From NCBI GenBank assembly GCA_021234155.1, contig JAJEKV010000005.1:17096089-17160088 (forward strand): a stretch of 64,000 nucleotides of DNA. Direction: 5' to 3'. A model generated the notes under the pieces. That model did no database searches. It was not told the origin of the DNA and was given only the letters and a program-made list of their open reading frames with translations. Source of the DNA: Isoetes taiwanensis (Eukaryota; Streptophyta; Lycopodiopsida; Isoetales; Isoetaceae). Of the stretch, positions 35,439 through 46,400 are shown one piece after another. A program made the position numbers and the translations under genes. The stretch's first letter is position 1; each line of letters begins with the position of its first letter.

Positions 35439-35580
35439 TGTTCAGGTATTCACAAATCTGTCCCAACTGAAGAGGACTTTTGTGTTTCCAATTTAACTTC
35501 CAGGTCTACATATGACTTTTTAATTTGAATTCATCCTTTCGTTATCATTCAAACTTGTATTCACTTAATTAATTGTCTAA

Positions 35581-38500
35581 CTAATAGGTCATCCGACTTG
35601 ATAAGCACAATTGTTGACAATTGTTGCATTTTAGTACATAGAAATCTACCCCTTCATCATTCCCTTCTTCAGCATTTACAGCAAAATTGTCACCAACTTC
35701 TATCATGGAACTCATTAGACCATCTTCATCCTCCTCTTCTTCTTCCTCACCATCATACTCGGCTTCATCTTGCAGATCAGTGCCATCACCTATACTCTTA
35801 GGCTCTTTCAACTTCAGCTCAATCTTTTCCCAATCACCTATTCGACTCATACTGATGCATTTATCCCACTTAAATTGAATGCAGTAGTTGCAAAAGCATG
35901 ACAAAGTTCTATGAGCTACCTTCAAAGAATTCTCCTTGTCACATGGTCTTATCCAATGTAGCTTTGTTGTTCCCTTTAAAGTATGGCATTCAAATGCAAA
36001 TCGATCTATCTGTCTTTGAAGACTCAATCTCCCAGAAATACCTGTAACAATATGAACTGTAAGTGTTTGAAGTGCTTGAAGTGCTTTACACCCAAATTTC
36101 ATGACAATCAAGAAACTTGCAAATACATTTCAAAGAATGATGAATTACAAAAAAGGCACAGTGGCAGTTCCTTTTAAAGTGAGGCATGAGAATATCTATG
36201 ATCTATCTATATTTGAAGACTCTACATCATAGAAATAATTGTAACAATAAGTCTTTGTAAGTGCTTAGGTGCGTCTGATGTTTGACAACCAGAATTCATA
36301 ACAGCAAGAAAGTTAGCAAGTTTCTAATAAAAGTAGAATTGCAAGTAAACATAGAATTTACCTTTTGATGTCGATGTCGGATGGATGATTTTTGAAAGTA
36401 CCATTGGAGAAATGCAACCACCTCCTTTGCACATTGCAATTTCCAGCCATTATACTTCATTTGCTCTTGAGTTAATATCCTTTTTATAATTTGCTCAGCA
36501 CCATCATGCTCACCTTTGCCATGTGAACTAGCAAAAAAATTCCATAGAAGCTCCTTTCCCATTCTCCCATAAAACCTACCAAGAAAGTGAAAAGGTCTCG
36601 AAGACTTGAACTGTGCAGAACATCCATCACTCCAAAACACATGTTTCTTATATTCAACTCCGATACTTGCCAGCCAATCAGCATGCATTTGTAGACAATG
36701 TTGGACATATTCTGTGTCATGTGTTTTGTCATCACTAATATAGAAATGAGTTTCCTTGACAATACCTTTGAGAGTTTGTTTCCTTCTCTGTTTGGTCTGA
36801 GTCCTTTTTCTTCTTGCATTTCTCTTCCTCTTTCTTTTTTCTTTCTTCTTCTTCTTCTTCTTCTTCTTCTTTCCTTATCCTTCTGTACTGACAAGATTGA
36901 GCTTCCTGTTGGATCTTAAATCCATAATTTTCAGCAAAATCTATAACAGAAACAATGGTATCATCTTGAAGTGTTTCCAAGCATTTCCTGAATTCCTTGG
37001 CTTGCCAATGAGCTCTATAATTATGTGGCACAAAAGATTTCATTGTCTTTGTTGCATGCTCATTAAATTCAAAAGGACTACCAGATTTGTAGGCTAATCT
37101 TGTAACCTTTGCAGGTTTCTTAGATGACTTCAAGGTATTCTTCCTTTGGACTTCTTGCTGCCATGTTAAAGTCAATTGATCAGCTCATAATATGGAAGTA
37201 TACTTGAATCATGCTTTCAGTAGTTACTAAATGCACTTTCCAATATAATTCAAAAGTCATTACCTTTTCAAATACTTTCCAATTCACAATAACAGTATTC
37301 TTCTTATTCCTCTCTTTAGGACATGTTGGTAACCTGCAATACATTATAGCAAACTATTCAAATACAAAATAACATTACAGGTTGAAACAAATGAAACCAT
37401 GTACTCACTTCTTTAAGCCACACTTTGTACAATTTCACATCAGACATGTATGTTTATGCCACTCATCACTCTCATCCTTTTGGCAGACCACCATTCTCCA
37501 ATAGTCACTACTTGATTTGATAGTGTTCTCCTTGGCCATGCAGATCCCACCTGGTCCACATACTTTGCACTTACAGGTACAATCCTTATGAACACCATGT
37601 GGATCTGTCCTCATATTGTTGATGGCCCGCCTTGCAAATTCAAGATGCAAATGGTATTGGCAACAACAAGTCTCCCTTTCTTGAAGTTTTCTTACATAGC
37701 TTGGCTTCAGTTTCTCAAAAGCCTGCTGGGACATCTTTATATTAGGATGTTCCTTCTTGAAAGCAAGGTACAATTGAACCTGAACACAATGGCAGTCATA
37801 AATTTAATTATTTAAACACATAGAGAATGAAAACATTAGTGCATAACATGGTAAATTTCTGGCTGAAACTAATTACCTGTGTCATTTCCAGCAAATGAAT
37901 AGGATGATCAATTTTCTCACCGTTTTCAGTCAAATGCTTCTTCACATGCTTCTTGTAAGGAGAAACTCTAGTATTCTCATCCCAGAACTTCCTCACAATG
38001 GCTATTTCTTCGGGTGAGAATGCATCCTTTCTTTTCTTTCTTTCAAACATTGACCAACGGCCAGCTTCAGACTCTGCAAGTACACGTCTTCTAAATGCCA
38101 TGGCAATACTTTTTCTTGGAACAGATAGAACCCTTGAAAGATGAGATTGATTAATCCCTCCTGTTGAAGATGCTGCCATTTGAAGGGTGCTTTTTCTTGC
38201 TTGCAGGACATCAGTTGTTCTTATCATTTTTTGTGATTGCATTGTGTCTCTAACATTCACAAACAGGCTTTTCATTACAGCCAAATCCCTGGGATCTGGT
38301 ACATCTGCTTGCATAGGCAAATGCTTGTTTCTTTTGAAAAGTCTTTGAAGAACTCTCCCTTTGTCCAAATCCTCAGAAACGTTCCTCACAATATGATTAA
38401 AAGAATCATCTAGCTCTTTTGAGAGTTCTTGCAATCTTCTTTGACTGAGCCATCCTCTTCTCTTCTTATCATTTGGTGGACTGTTTTCCTTTTCCCTTTC

Positions 38501-38694
38501 TTCATTCTCTTTCTCGATTCTCTTTTCCTTCTGGCTTCAAATTCCAGATAAATTTGTCTATTGTGATCATCGATGCTTTCGGAATTGGCAGTAACATGAT
38601 AGTTTAGAGAATTGGAATTGGAATTGGGATTGGGATTGGGATTTTGATTGGAATGGGAATTGGAATCGAGAATTGTCCGTGAGCTCTCAGCCAT
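35581..38694 (-). pseudogene. transposase of the 5.5-kb element, multi-exon, with D/D/E-like core
   Basis: It starts at 38694, 250 bp inside the right TIR. N-terminal parts: low-complexity Asn/Pro, a basic stretch, then LSRVLSVPRKSIAMAFRRR (helix-turn-helix-like). A GT-AG intron (about 37876 down to 37776) leads to LAFKKEHPNIKMSQQAFEKL and the Cys cluster CTCKCKVC. The core has VSVIDFAENYGFKI (candidate first Asp), HVFWSDGCSAQFKS (second Asp) and ASSHGKGEHDGAEQI (candidate Glu). A Glu/Lys-rich insert encoded by GAA repeats (36790-36870) separates the first two. The C-terminus has CFCNYC and a long acidic run. A TGA at 37435-37437 and a frame shift near 38430-38520 are defects unless spliced out. 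I cannot place it in a named superfamily. Confidence 0.7.
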
Positions 38695-38914
38695 GACAAC
38701 TTAGCTTGGGAAGAATGACAATCCAAGAAAGAAAACTTTCCTCCAGAGATCCCGCCATCCAAAGATCCCGTTCGCGAACACATCCATGTCATCGATCCCC
38801 CTCACTCCGGAACATGCATACTATTTCTGGAGTAACAACCCCCCGAGGTCGTTGAGAAAAAATTCATCGAGCATGCACCACCTAAAGCACCTAAAGCACT
38901 TGTCCGGAAGGTGC

Positions 38915-38944
38915 TTTTTGGGTAGCAGAACCATATTTACACCC
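38915..38944 (-). repeat. right 30-bp terminal inverted repeat
   Basis: Exact inverse of the left TIR. It is followed by CTGT, the right copy of the target duplication. AAAGCACCTAAAGCACTTG lies just inside. Confidence 0.92.
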
Positions 38945-38948
38945 CTGT

Positions 38949-39223
38949 ATTCTTTTTAGCTCTCTATCCTTCTCCTCTACTGTTTCTAGCTCTTTATTCC
39001 TTCGCCAGAATCGTGGATGAACTATGGCAGTAGCTTCCAAGAGCTCATCTCGTGGGAAGCGCTCTCTAATTTCATCTGAAACTGTTGCAGCTACCTCCTT
39101 AAGGTTTTCTCTCACCTTTGTAATAATGCTTTCTAGATCAGTTTTAGGAACAGGTGCTCTCCTTACAAGTTGTCCACGAATTCGATGTTTTGGAGAATAC
39201 ATCTGCATGTGGTGCATAATCAA
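38949..39223 (-). pseudogene. hAT transposase relic, part upstream of the transposon insertion
   Basis: The frame reads YSPKHRIRGQLVRRAPVP, VSDEIRERFPRDELLEATAI, VHPRFW and EEKDRELKRIQ up to the insertion site. VHPRFW-like and DELL-like motifs fit the middle of plant hAT transposases, where a conserved helix precedes the C-terminal domain. The sequence resumes at 33444 in the same frame. Confidence 0.55.
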
Positions 39224-39259
39224 GTAAGATAATATTGATATTTACTATTTAAAAACAGT

Positions 39260-39809
39260 CATTAGAGGTAATTTGAGATCTCCTTTTGTCCCCATAAGAA
39301 TCCTCCAATAGAATGAGTACTCTACATCAAACTGCAATTAATGCAGCATTAACAACTTCATTGCTGTCATTTTTTCCCTATAACTTTTGATCTACTCATG
39401 AAAATGCTGCGACGTTTGTTGCATTAGATGCAGAATGAAAAGATCTTTCAAGTGATATATGGTTATGATGTATTTCAATACAAGCCATATGTGTTAACCT
39501 TAAAAAATATGGTTTTTTGCTCTTTTCTTATATATTTACATCCCAAAAGATATAACAATGGTTGTCATTAGAAAGATCTTGAGGAGACGAATCCATTGCC
39601 ACAAATAGTGTTCGAATCGGAGTTTTTGATCAAAAGTTATAGTAGAAAAATGACACTGCAAAAGTTAGTTAGAACTGCATTAACATCATCGCTAATCTTT
39701 GGAATAAAATACTTTGGAACTCTTCTCTTATTGGACAGTTTAAAAAGCTGATGTGGCTTTTTAAGCATCCCTTAATGGGACAAAATGAGATCTCAAATTA
39801 CCTCTAATG
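39260..39809. repeat. ~550-bp foldback element (long inverted repeats)
   Basis: The left end ATTAGAGGTAATTTGAGATC (39261) is the inverse of the right end GATCTCAAATTACCTCTAAT (39789-39808). The arms continue inward with gaps: TTTTGTCCC, then TGTCATTTTT and CTATAACTTTTGATC on the left match GGGACAAAA, AAAATGACA and GATCAAAAGTTATAG on the right. It is noncoding. The target duplication is unclear. Confidence 0.8.
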
Positions 39810-40184
39810 GGGTTGTACCGATTGTTCGCTCTAGGTTCCTGAGGATATTTGTGGTCGTGCCTCCTTGAAGCGCGGTCACCAAGTCTTCGATCCTCCTTTC
39901 TGATGTATAGGCCGCACATCGCCAATTAATCGCCGCCTATAGGGGATCTTTTGAAGTCAAGATGCTCAATGCTATTGTTCTCTTGACGAGGATGACATGG
40001 TCGACGCGTTTGGGGCCATAATGAGCATGACTTAGAATCTCGAGAGAGCAATGAGCATGAAAACTCCTTCTTCACCCGTGGGCTGAATTGGATTGTATAA
40101 CCCGCTATTCTTCCATCTAGGAGCAAGGGAGGTAGAACCTAAGGGCTTTGTCATGCGCCTCTTCACCCGATATGAAGGCTGCTG

Positions 40185-41244
40185 CTATTTCTTCGGAGTA
40201 CTCATCAACGGTATTTCCACCATCTCTCTGTAGTCACGGTACATGGAATGTGTCAGGTTGATGCTTCTTTCAGCTAATGCTGGTGCCGATGCCGATGTGC
40301 TAGGTAGGAGTGCGGACGTTGATTTTCCCTTGATTCCCATGCGCTCCTGTATTGCCAAGAACTCCTCTTCCGATGGCAACTCTCGCTCAGCCATCATCTG
40401 TCTGATGCCGATGTAGGCTTCAATATGTGTCGATGTCTAGCCGGTGTATGTTCTGGCTTCCCTTATGCTGATGGGAAAGTTCTGAGTTTCTCTGTCGATG
40501 AAGTCGTCGAGATCAGGGTCTTGTCGTAGGAGATGCAGAAGTTCATCTACCCTGTAGCCCCTATCTTGGCACTCTGGGAGGTTCTTGATATCATGGAGGC
40601 TTAAGTATGCCTCTCCTTGTATAATCACTAGGGTCAAGCTTGTAATTCCTTGCCCAAGTGGTGGGGCTATTCTTGTGGCCCTGAGCCCTTCTTCAAAACT
40701 TTGGAGTTGCTGCTCTGCTTGTTGTCTTTCCTGCACTAAGTCGATATCTTCTGTATCCGACTCGCGTTCTTCTTCTTCTTCCTCTGCCTCCTCGCATGCA
40801 AGGCGCATTTGTTCTTCTTCAGCTGCTGCCATGGCCATTGGCTCTATGTCTAAGGGTTGCACAGATGGTTCTCCTATCTGGGTTTGGGCTCGAAGAGATA
40901 GGAAAATAGCTACGGCTGCATTGTAAGAAAAGTGTCTCCTCCTATTGGCAGATATGGACATGTAATTAGGTAAGCGACTAACCTTGTTTTCTAGGTACTT
41001 ATCTATGTTGGGTATGTCTTGCAGTGCTATCTTAAGGGCAATGCTTGGTGCAAAATATCCTATGCAAGGTGGGAGCTCTACTAAAGAAGGTCCTATCTTG
41101 GCATGGAACTCGAACATAATGTCTTGGTAGAAAGGGGTGGCATTGATGGTGGCCTCCACATCAACCTCCTTCCGGAAGATGGCTTAAGACAGAGTTGATG
41201 TCGGCCTCGGCCAAGATGAGCTGTGGCAATAACCTTTGTACCAT
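40185..41244 (-). pseudogene. Glu-rich ORF with one amber stop, unknown function
   Basis: From 41159 a 240-residue frame runs to a TAG, and the same frame then continues without another break to 40185 (ending EMVEIPLMSTPKK), so a single nonsense change splits a 325-codon ORF. A likely original start at 41244 (MVQRLLPQLILAEADINSVL) is separated by one frame shift. Parts seen: TPFYQDIMFEFHAKIGPSLV, RRRHFSYNAAVAIFLSLRAQ, a Glu/Ala-rich coiled-coil-like stretch, and RVDELLHLLRQDPDLDDF. No family is recognised and no histone similarity is seen, although it shares promoter style and spacer repeats with the H3-like gene next to it. It could be a TE-encoded protein. Confidence 0.5.
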
Positions 41245-41377
41245 TGCCTAAATGCAATTGGTTGCCATGGTCTATGAGCAGTTGCGGATATCAAACAGAT
41301 GGGAAAGCGCCTTAGGGGCCTGGAAAATCGGCTTGGAGTGAGGAGCAAAGGTGTAGGATGCAATTGAGGGTTGTGGT

Positions 41378-41388
41378 CTACTTATAGG
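41378..41388 (-). promoter_or_regulatory. TATA-like element upstream of the Glu-rich ORF
   Basis: The minus strand reads CCTATAAGTAG about 135-145 bp before the candidate start at 41244. It closely resembles CCTATAAATAG upstream of the H3-like gene, and AAACCCTAAAA lies just upstream of it. Confidence 0.5.
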
Positions 41389-41559
41389 CAAAACCGTAAT
41401 TTTAGGAAATTTTAGGGTTTGGGGAAAACCTATGATTCTAAGGTATTACTATACAAAAGACAAGTTAATCATGTAAGAAGTGCATCCTAAGAGTCCTATT
41501 GCAATAAATTCCATCTAATTTGGTGAAAGTTAGGCCAAGTTAGGACAATTTAAGTGTGA

Positions 41560-42060
41560 CCACTCACCAAAGTCTTGCCGAGGAGCACTTTTGAGCATGG
41601 GCAAAAATGGTCCAAAGCACTCTGTGAGAGTTTGGGTCAAAGATGATGCCAAACATGCAAACTAAGGATAGAATCCTGCATATCTTGTCGAGATAGGTGG
41701 GATTGTGTCCTTACTTGCTTCATTTGGACAAGTTTTGGCCTAGATCAGTGCTCGACCACTCACACAGTGTGTGGGGAGCACTTTTGAGCCTGGACAAAAT
41801 TGGTCTGGGCGCACTCTGTGAGGGGTGGGGCTCCGTTTGAGTTTGGGTTGGCCAATTTATACAATCTAAGGGTCAAATCCTACTAAACAAAGTGAGTTGA
41901 GTCGAATGGTGTCCTTATTTTCTGCATTTGGACAAGCTTTGGCATAGATCAGTGCTCGACCACTCACACAGTGCGCGGGGAGCACTTTTGAGCATGGTCA
42001 AAATTGGTCTGGGTGCACTTTGTGAGGGGTGGGGCCAAAAACACTGAGTTTTGCTCCAAA
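41560..42060. repeat. three ~200-bp spacer repeats between the two ORFs
   Basis: Copies start near 41562, 41757 and 41959. Each has GACCACTCAC, then GGAGCACTTTTGAGC, AAAATTGGTC or AAAATGGTCC, and a CACTCTGTGAG/CACTTTGTGAG block. Copies 1 and 2 also share a tail with GTGTCCTTA and GGACAAG(T/C)TTTGGC. Related copies occur upstream of the H3-like gene (46515-46830). Confidence 0.8.
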
Positions 42061-42171
42061 TTTGTTAATTTCAAATGCAGAACTTAGTAATACACCCTAC
42101 TTAAACATGATTTAACACATTACTTCAACAAAATCATAAATTTGTATTTAGAAAAATTATTTACAACAGAC

Positions 42172-43275
42172 TTAATAGTATTCCTTCTTTATGTATTTAG
42201 CTAGCTTCAAGTCCTTGGGCATGCATGTCGCCCTTTTGGCATGGATTGCACACGCTACCGAGTCTTCAAAACTTTGTACTACGTGCTGCTCGGCTGCCTT
42301 CTGGAGCGCTAGTAGCATGTCATCCATGATCCTCTTTGTGTTGTCGAATTCTTGTAATATTTCGCGAGTGAGTCTCGCGAAGGGGTTGATATCAAAAGTC
42401 CATAGCTCCTCTGGAAATGTCTGATCTCCCGAGCAGCTCTGGAAAAATGTGAGTCAGCCTTTCTTCTAATCGGCTTTCTCGGGGGTGCTGGTTTCTCTGG
42501 GGGCGGCTTTAAGGTGTCCTTCGTCGGCTGTCCTCCCTCCACATAGGCTACCCTGCTTGAGTACGTATGATTCCCGCTGCGGTCTCGACTTCTTCTTGTC
42601 TTGTGCCGGGTGCCTCTGCTACCTACTCCTCCTCTTCATTTGCTGGGTTCGAGGGTCTCGAGCCCTCCCCCGGGGCGGGAACCCCTATCTCCTCATTCGA
42701 CTCAGTGTCAGATCAGGATGGAGGCCTATCGGGCTGTTGCTCCCGAATGACGACTCCTTTGGCAGGAGTTGTCTTAAGCTTCCTCTTCGTATCCTTTGGC
42801 AGTATGGGGTCTTTCCCCTTGTCTGCCCTCAGCTTTGCCCGCTCCTCCCGTCGCTTTCTCTTCTCCTCCTTCTTCTGCTTCCTTTCCTCCCTCTTCTTGC
42901 GCCTCTCGTCCTTTTCCCTGCGGCGCTCCTCCTTTGACTTCTTCTCCTCTGCTTGCTCGCCATCCCTCTTCCTCTTCTTGGTCTTCTTGTCGAGCTTTGC
43001 AAACTCCCTCTCAAGCTCCCTCCTTAGCTCTCCTCTGCTGCTTCTTCATCTGCAATTTCCTCTGCTCTCTCTTCAAGGTCTTGGGGGCGCTCCTCCTCCT
43101 GGTGCTCTTGGGCCTCCTCCTCCTGACGCTCCTGGGCGTCTGTATTGGGTTGAGCCTCCTGCTCCCGCTCGGCTCGCTCCTGAGCCTGTCGGGCCTTCTG
43201 TTGAGCGGCTAGCTCCTGGGTGCTCACATAACCAAGGGGCATTACCTTGCAGGCGGTCTGTTTGGTGCGGGACAT
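42172..43275 (-). pseudogene. histone H3-like protein with a long charged linker between H3 tail and histone fold
   Basis: The start codon at 43275 opens MSRTKQTACK, which matches the H3 N-terminus (ARTKQTARKS after Met removal). A Gln/Glu/Arg-rich helical stretch follows. A frame change near 43030 leads to a Lys/Glu/Arg-rich stretch ending at a stop at 42713. After another change of frame comes PPRKPIRRK, then REIRHFQRSYGLLI. A one-base shift near 42385 restores INPFARLTREILQEF, DDMLLALQKAAEQHV, SFEDSVACAIHAKR and ATCMPKDLKLAKYI, ending at TAA (42172-42174). The second half matches H3 alpha-N through alpha-3 (REIRRYQ, PFxRLxREI, ALQEAAE, FEDTNLCAIHAKR, MPKDIQLAR). The total is about 367 codons, against 135 for canonical H3. 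Three frame breaks make this copy a pseudogene, unless small introns explain some of them. Reading it as one gene is inference from order, strand and spacing. Confidence 0.8.
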
Positions 43276-43376
43276 ATTTTGGTTTGAAGCAATCCGAGCT
43301 CCGGCGCCTAAAAATCGTCTTCTGAGACGAGCTCTTTGCTAGAGGCGCTGAGGACAAATGAGGAACCCTAATTTTC

Positions 43377-43384
43377 TATTTATA
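43377..43384 (-). promoter_or_regulatory. TATA box of the H3-like gene
   Basis: The minus strand reads CCTATAAATAGAAAA, with TATAAATA centred about 100 bp upstream of the ATG at 43275, preceded by AAACCCTAAACCCTACC. Spacing and sequence suit a plant RNA polymerase II core promoter. The LINE at 43432-46480 begins about 50 bp upstream and would separate it from distal elements. Confidence 0.65.
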
Positions 43385-43431
43385 GGTAGGGTTTAGGGTT
43401 TGGACTTGCATTTCCATATTAGGCCAATCTA

Positions 43432-46400
43432 GAAGGAAGGAAGGAAGGAAGGAAGTTACTTTTATCGTCCACGGAGACCAATCGGCCTATGGGACCTAAT
43501 ACAAAACGTTGAAGACAAAGGGATTTCGCCCGGATTAAAACCCCAGCCGCAAGGGTTTCGAGGGAAAACCGTGCGCAATCACTGTGACAAACCGTGGGCT
43601 AATCATATAAAATGCGTAAAACATCCCAATATATCTGATCATGCACCACCCCAGAGTGCCTAGTCACGGACTGACCCGAAGCGGGGGCAAAGGTGACTCG
43701 CAGTCAAAGCACCTCTGGATGTATGACCCTGTGGCACGCATCGACCGTGTTCATCAGCAAAATGCAAGGGCACGCCCAGTATTTACTAAAGGAGCCGTGA
43801 TCCGGCCCGTCGGTGAACAACCGGGCAACTCGAAAGTGTGAGACTCATCCTCAATCGGCACCCGCTTGACAAAGACCGACAGAGCCCGTCTCCGGCGGGC
43901 TCCCCAATCCACCGCCCGCCTCGGGATGCGAAGATGGTGGGCACTGCGGCGTAATGGAGGCAATGAGCCCGCAAGGCGGCAGGGCAGGGAACGCAGTAGA
44001 GTTTGGCCCCGCTAACACCGGGTTGATGTGCTCCTTGTAATGGGCCATTTTGACCTGCTCTAGAGCAATGGGGTCCCGTGAGCTTGCCAAGGAAACAAGC
44101 ATCTAGGTACTCCCGCTAGGCCGCCACGACGGGTCACGTGGCGGTATGCGACGATTCAGGTTCTCTCCTGACGCTCCATCCGGGCGAACCATCGATCTCT
44201 CTTACCCTCCAACAGCCCTAAGCGGCACGCGGACTCATGGCCACAAAGTAAGCCAAAAGGAGCCGAGCATCACCCATAGTAACCACTTTCTGAAAATAGA
44301 CGATGTGTCTATCAGGGCTGTCTACCGAAGCGCAAGAATCCAGCTTCCCCGCAGCAGACCGATAGGGGATCAAGGTTTCACCCTGCGCCCAGGCTAAAAA
44401 TGCCTTCTCGACCTGCTCCAAGTCATTCTGTGTCGCTGAAGAGACGCACCGCCCCAAACTCGACCCCGCATGTATGACAGGCTTCAATTTCGCCCGAATA
44501 GATGTGATCGATGGCCCCAATCATATAGCTCGCCTCGGGATCATGGTTCTGCATTGCATAAAGCGCTTTCATTGCCACCTGTAAGCTGATAGACGCCCCA
44601 GCCAGAGCAGGAGGGGAACTCCACCCCTAGGTATTTTGTAGGTGGGCGACGCCTACGTCCGCCCCCATATGTGAGTGCAGGAGGTATGGGGTGACGGAAG
44701 AGGATATGAGAACCACCCCGGTTGGGCATGATTGACGCTAAGCATGTCCAGAGTCTCGACAAAATGTGTCTAGGGCATCCGGTGAGAGGCGCATATCTTT
44801 TACGGGGTGTGGAATGGCCAACATCATCCCCGCATAGATGAGTGGCCCGGATGACACCGTGCAAAAGATGTATGCCATCCCCCATGCTCGATGAAAGCCG
44901 GGGCTCTAACCGATCAATGTAGAGGCCAAAAGTGTCCGCGAGAGGGGCACCCCCGTTCGGACCGACGTCCGGGTAAATGCTTGGCCCGTCGACTGCATCC
45001 CTGCCAAAACAACTCTCATACAACTCGTGATATGGCATTGCGCGGCGGGAATGGAGCCCCAGCTTGAGTCCCTAGCCTACAACTTTTCCCGGGATCAGAT
45101 CAAAAGCCTGCGAAGTCCACAAAGACATAAGTCCAAACGGTGATTCCGCTGTCTTCAATCAGTGCCCGCAGCCGTAAAGATATGGTCAATCGTTGAGTGG
45201 CGGGGTCGAAGCTTTCGCCGCGTGTGGAGACTCCGGCACATCCGTACCCTGCCGGGTCAAATGCCGCCGAGAATGCCACCAGCGCTTTGGCAAATACCGA
45301 ATCGACCATGATCGTCCGTGGTGAATTGGCGGACGGTGTGGGTCGCCTTGTGAATGGGAACAACCCCGCGTTGTGGTCCATTGTCGGGAACCCTCCCGCA
45401 ATGCTCGTTGAATGGTAGTGAGGACCGCACGACAAGCTGCCACGCCCACTTGAGTAACTTCGGCCGCGATACCATCAGGTCACTGCCTTCCATTAGCTAG
45501 CCGTTCTGGGCCCTCCTCAACATCCTCATCCACGAGAACCAATGGGGGCCATCCGCGGGGGTATGGGCGCACGCGTCCCCTGGCGCGGTCATAGAGCTGC
45601 AATCGCTCCCACGCCCGGTGTGATGTCCCCAGGTAGGGGCTGGCTGGCACACTTCCGCGCAAAAGGTTCGAGGATGAGTGTCCAGCAGTCAACATCTCCC
45701 CGATGCTTTAAAGGTACCGCCTTTTTGTGTCCTTCGGGATGGGCGATGCATCGTGGTGGCCTCGCAAGCGCACTGGATCCAGGATGTGACTCGAGCTGCC
45801 GCTATGCTTTACAACCGCGATCAAACCATCGGGTTACGCGGGAATGTTGTTTGACCCCGAGCGGCTTAATGGGGTCTGCTAAAGCACACCTCGGCCCCCG
45901 CGATCCCGGGTGAATAGCGGGTCACCGGTCTGGCTCACGCTTCTAGTGTGGAGGTCCGCAGAGACTACCGGGAGGGCGTTTCATGAGCATCTGGCCAGTA
46001 GTCCTCGCGCTCGCTCATAATCGAAGTCTCAAATCGAGGACGCGAGGGGCTGGTATAGTGGGGCTCCCTCCGCTGCTCGCCAAACCAGGTCCAAAAAAGT
46101 GGGAGGTGATCCGAGTCGACCTCCTCATCCCCATATCTGTGCCCCCGGAACGAATCGATGAGATGCATATCTTGGCAAGAACTACAAGCACATAGTCCAC
46201 CACACTAGGCCATCTCCCTCGATTGTCCTCGTCGCATGTGCACTTGGCGGTGAATCGGGCCTTGCGGAAAGGCCATTGCAAATTATCAAGTCAAAATGCC
46301 ACATAGCAGGAGCAACCGTCACAAAGCGAGTGGACGGCTGTCATCCGACTCCGCGGCGGGCTACTTATGGGGGCGTGAAGCCACGCAGGACATAAAACCC

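Larger units (their letters stand above)
33449..38944. mobile_element. 5,496-bp DNA transposon with perfect 30-bp TIRs and a 4-bp target duplication
   Basis: The ends are perfect inverted repeats of 30 bp starting GGGTGTAAATATGG and ending CTACCCAAAAA. Direct repeats CTGT flank the element at 33445-33448 and 38945-38948. Just inside both ends are clustered AAGCACTT/AAGCACC copies (33487-33511 and 38882-38916), as expected for transposase-binding subterminal repeats. It holds two convergent gene regions: a plus-strand ORF set (33672-35438) and a minus-strand transposase (35581-38694). TIR identity and the exact insertion into an hAT reading frame suggest fairly recent activity. The superfamily is not assigned: the 4-bp duplication is not the 8 bp of hAT, the 9-11 bp of Mutator or the TA of Mariner. 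Confidence 0.9.

Noticed and set aside
35598-35878. Plus-strand Ser/His-rich ORFs
   Set aside because: Antisense of the acidic C-terminal run of the minus-strand transposase.
42172-42460. Reading the H3 fold as CENH3
   Set aside because: The fold is closer to ordinary H3 in FEDSVACAIHAKR and MPKDLKLA, and there is no evident longer loop 1 typical of CENH3. The tail RTKQTACK is also H3-like. Identity as CENH3 is not supported.
42567-43325. 252-residue plus-strand ORF (Ser/Leu/Pro-rich)
   Set aside because: It is the antisense shadow of the Lys/Glu-rich H3-like gene; GC-rich purine-biased coding sequence gives long open frames on the other strand.
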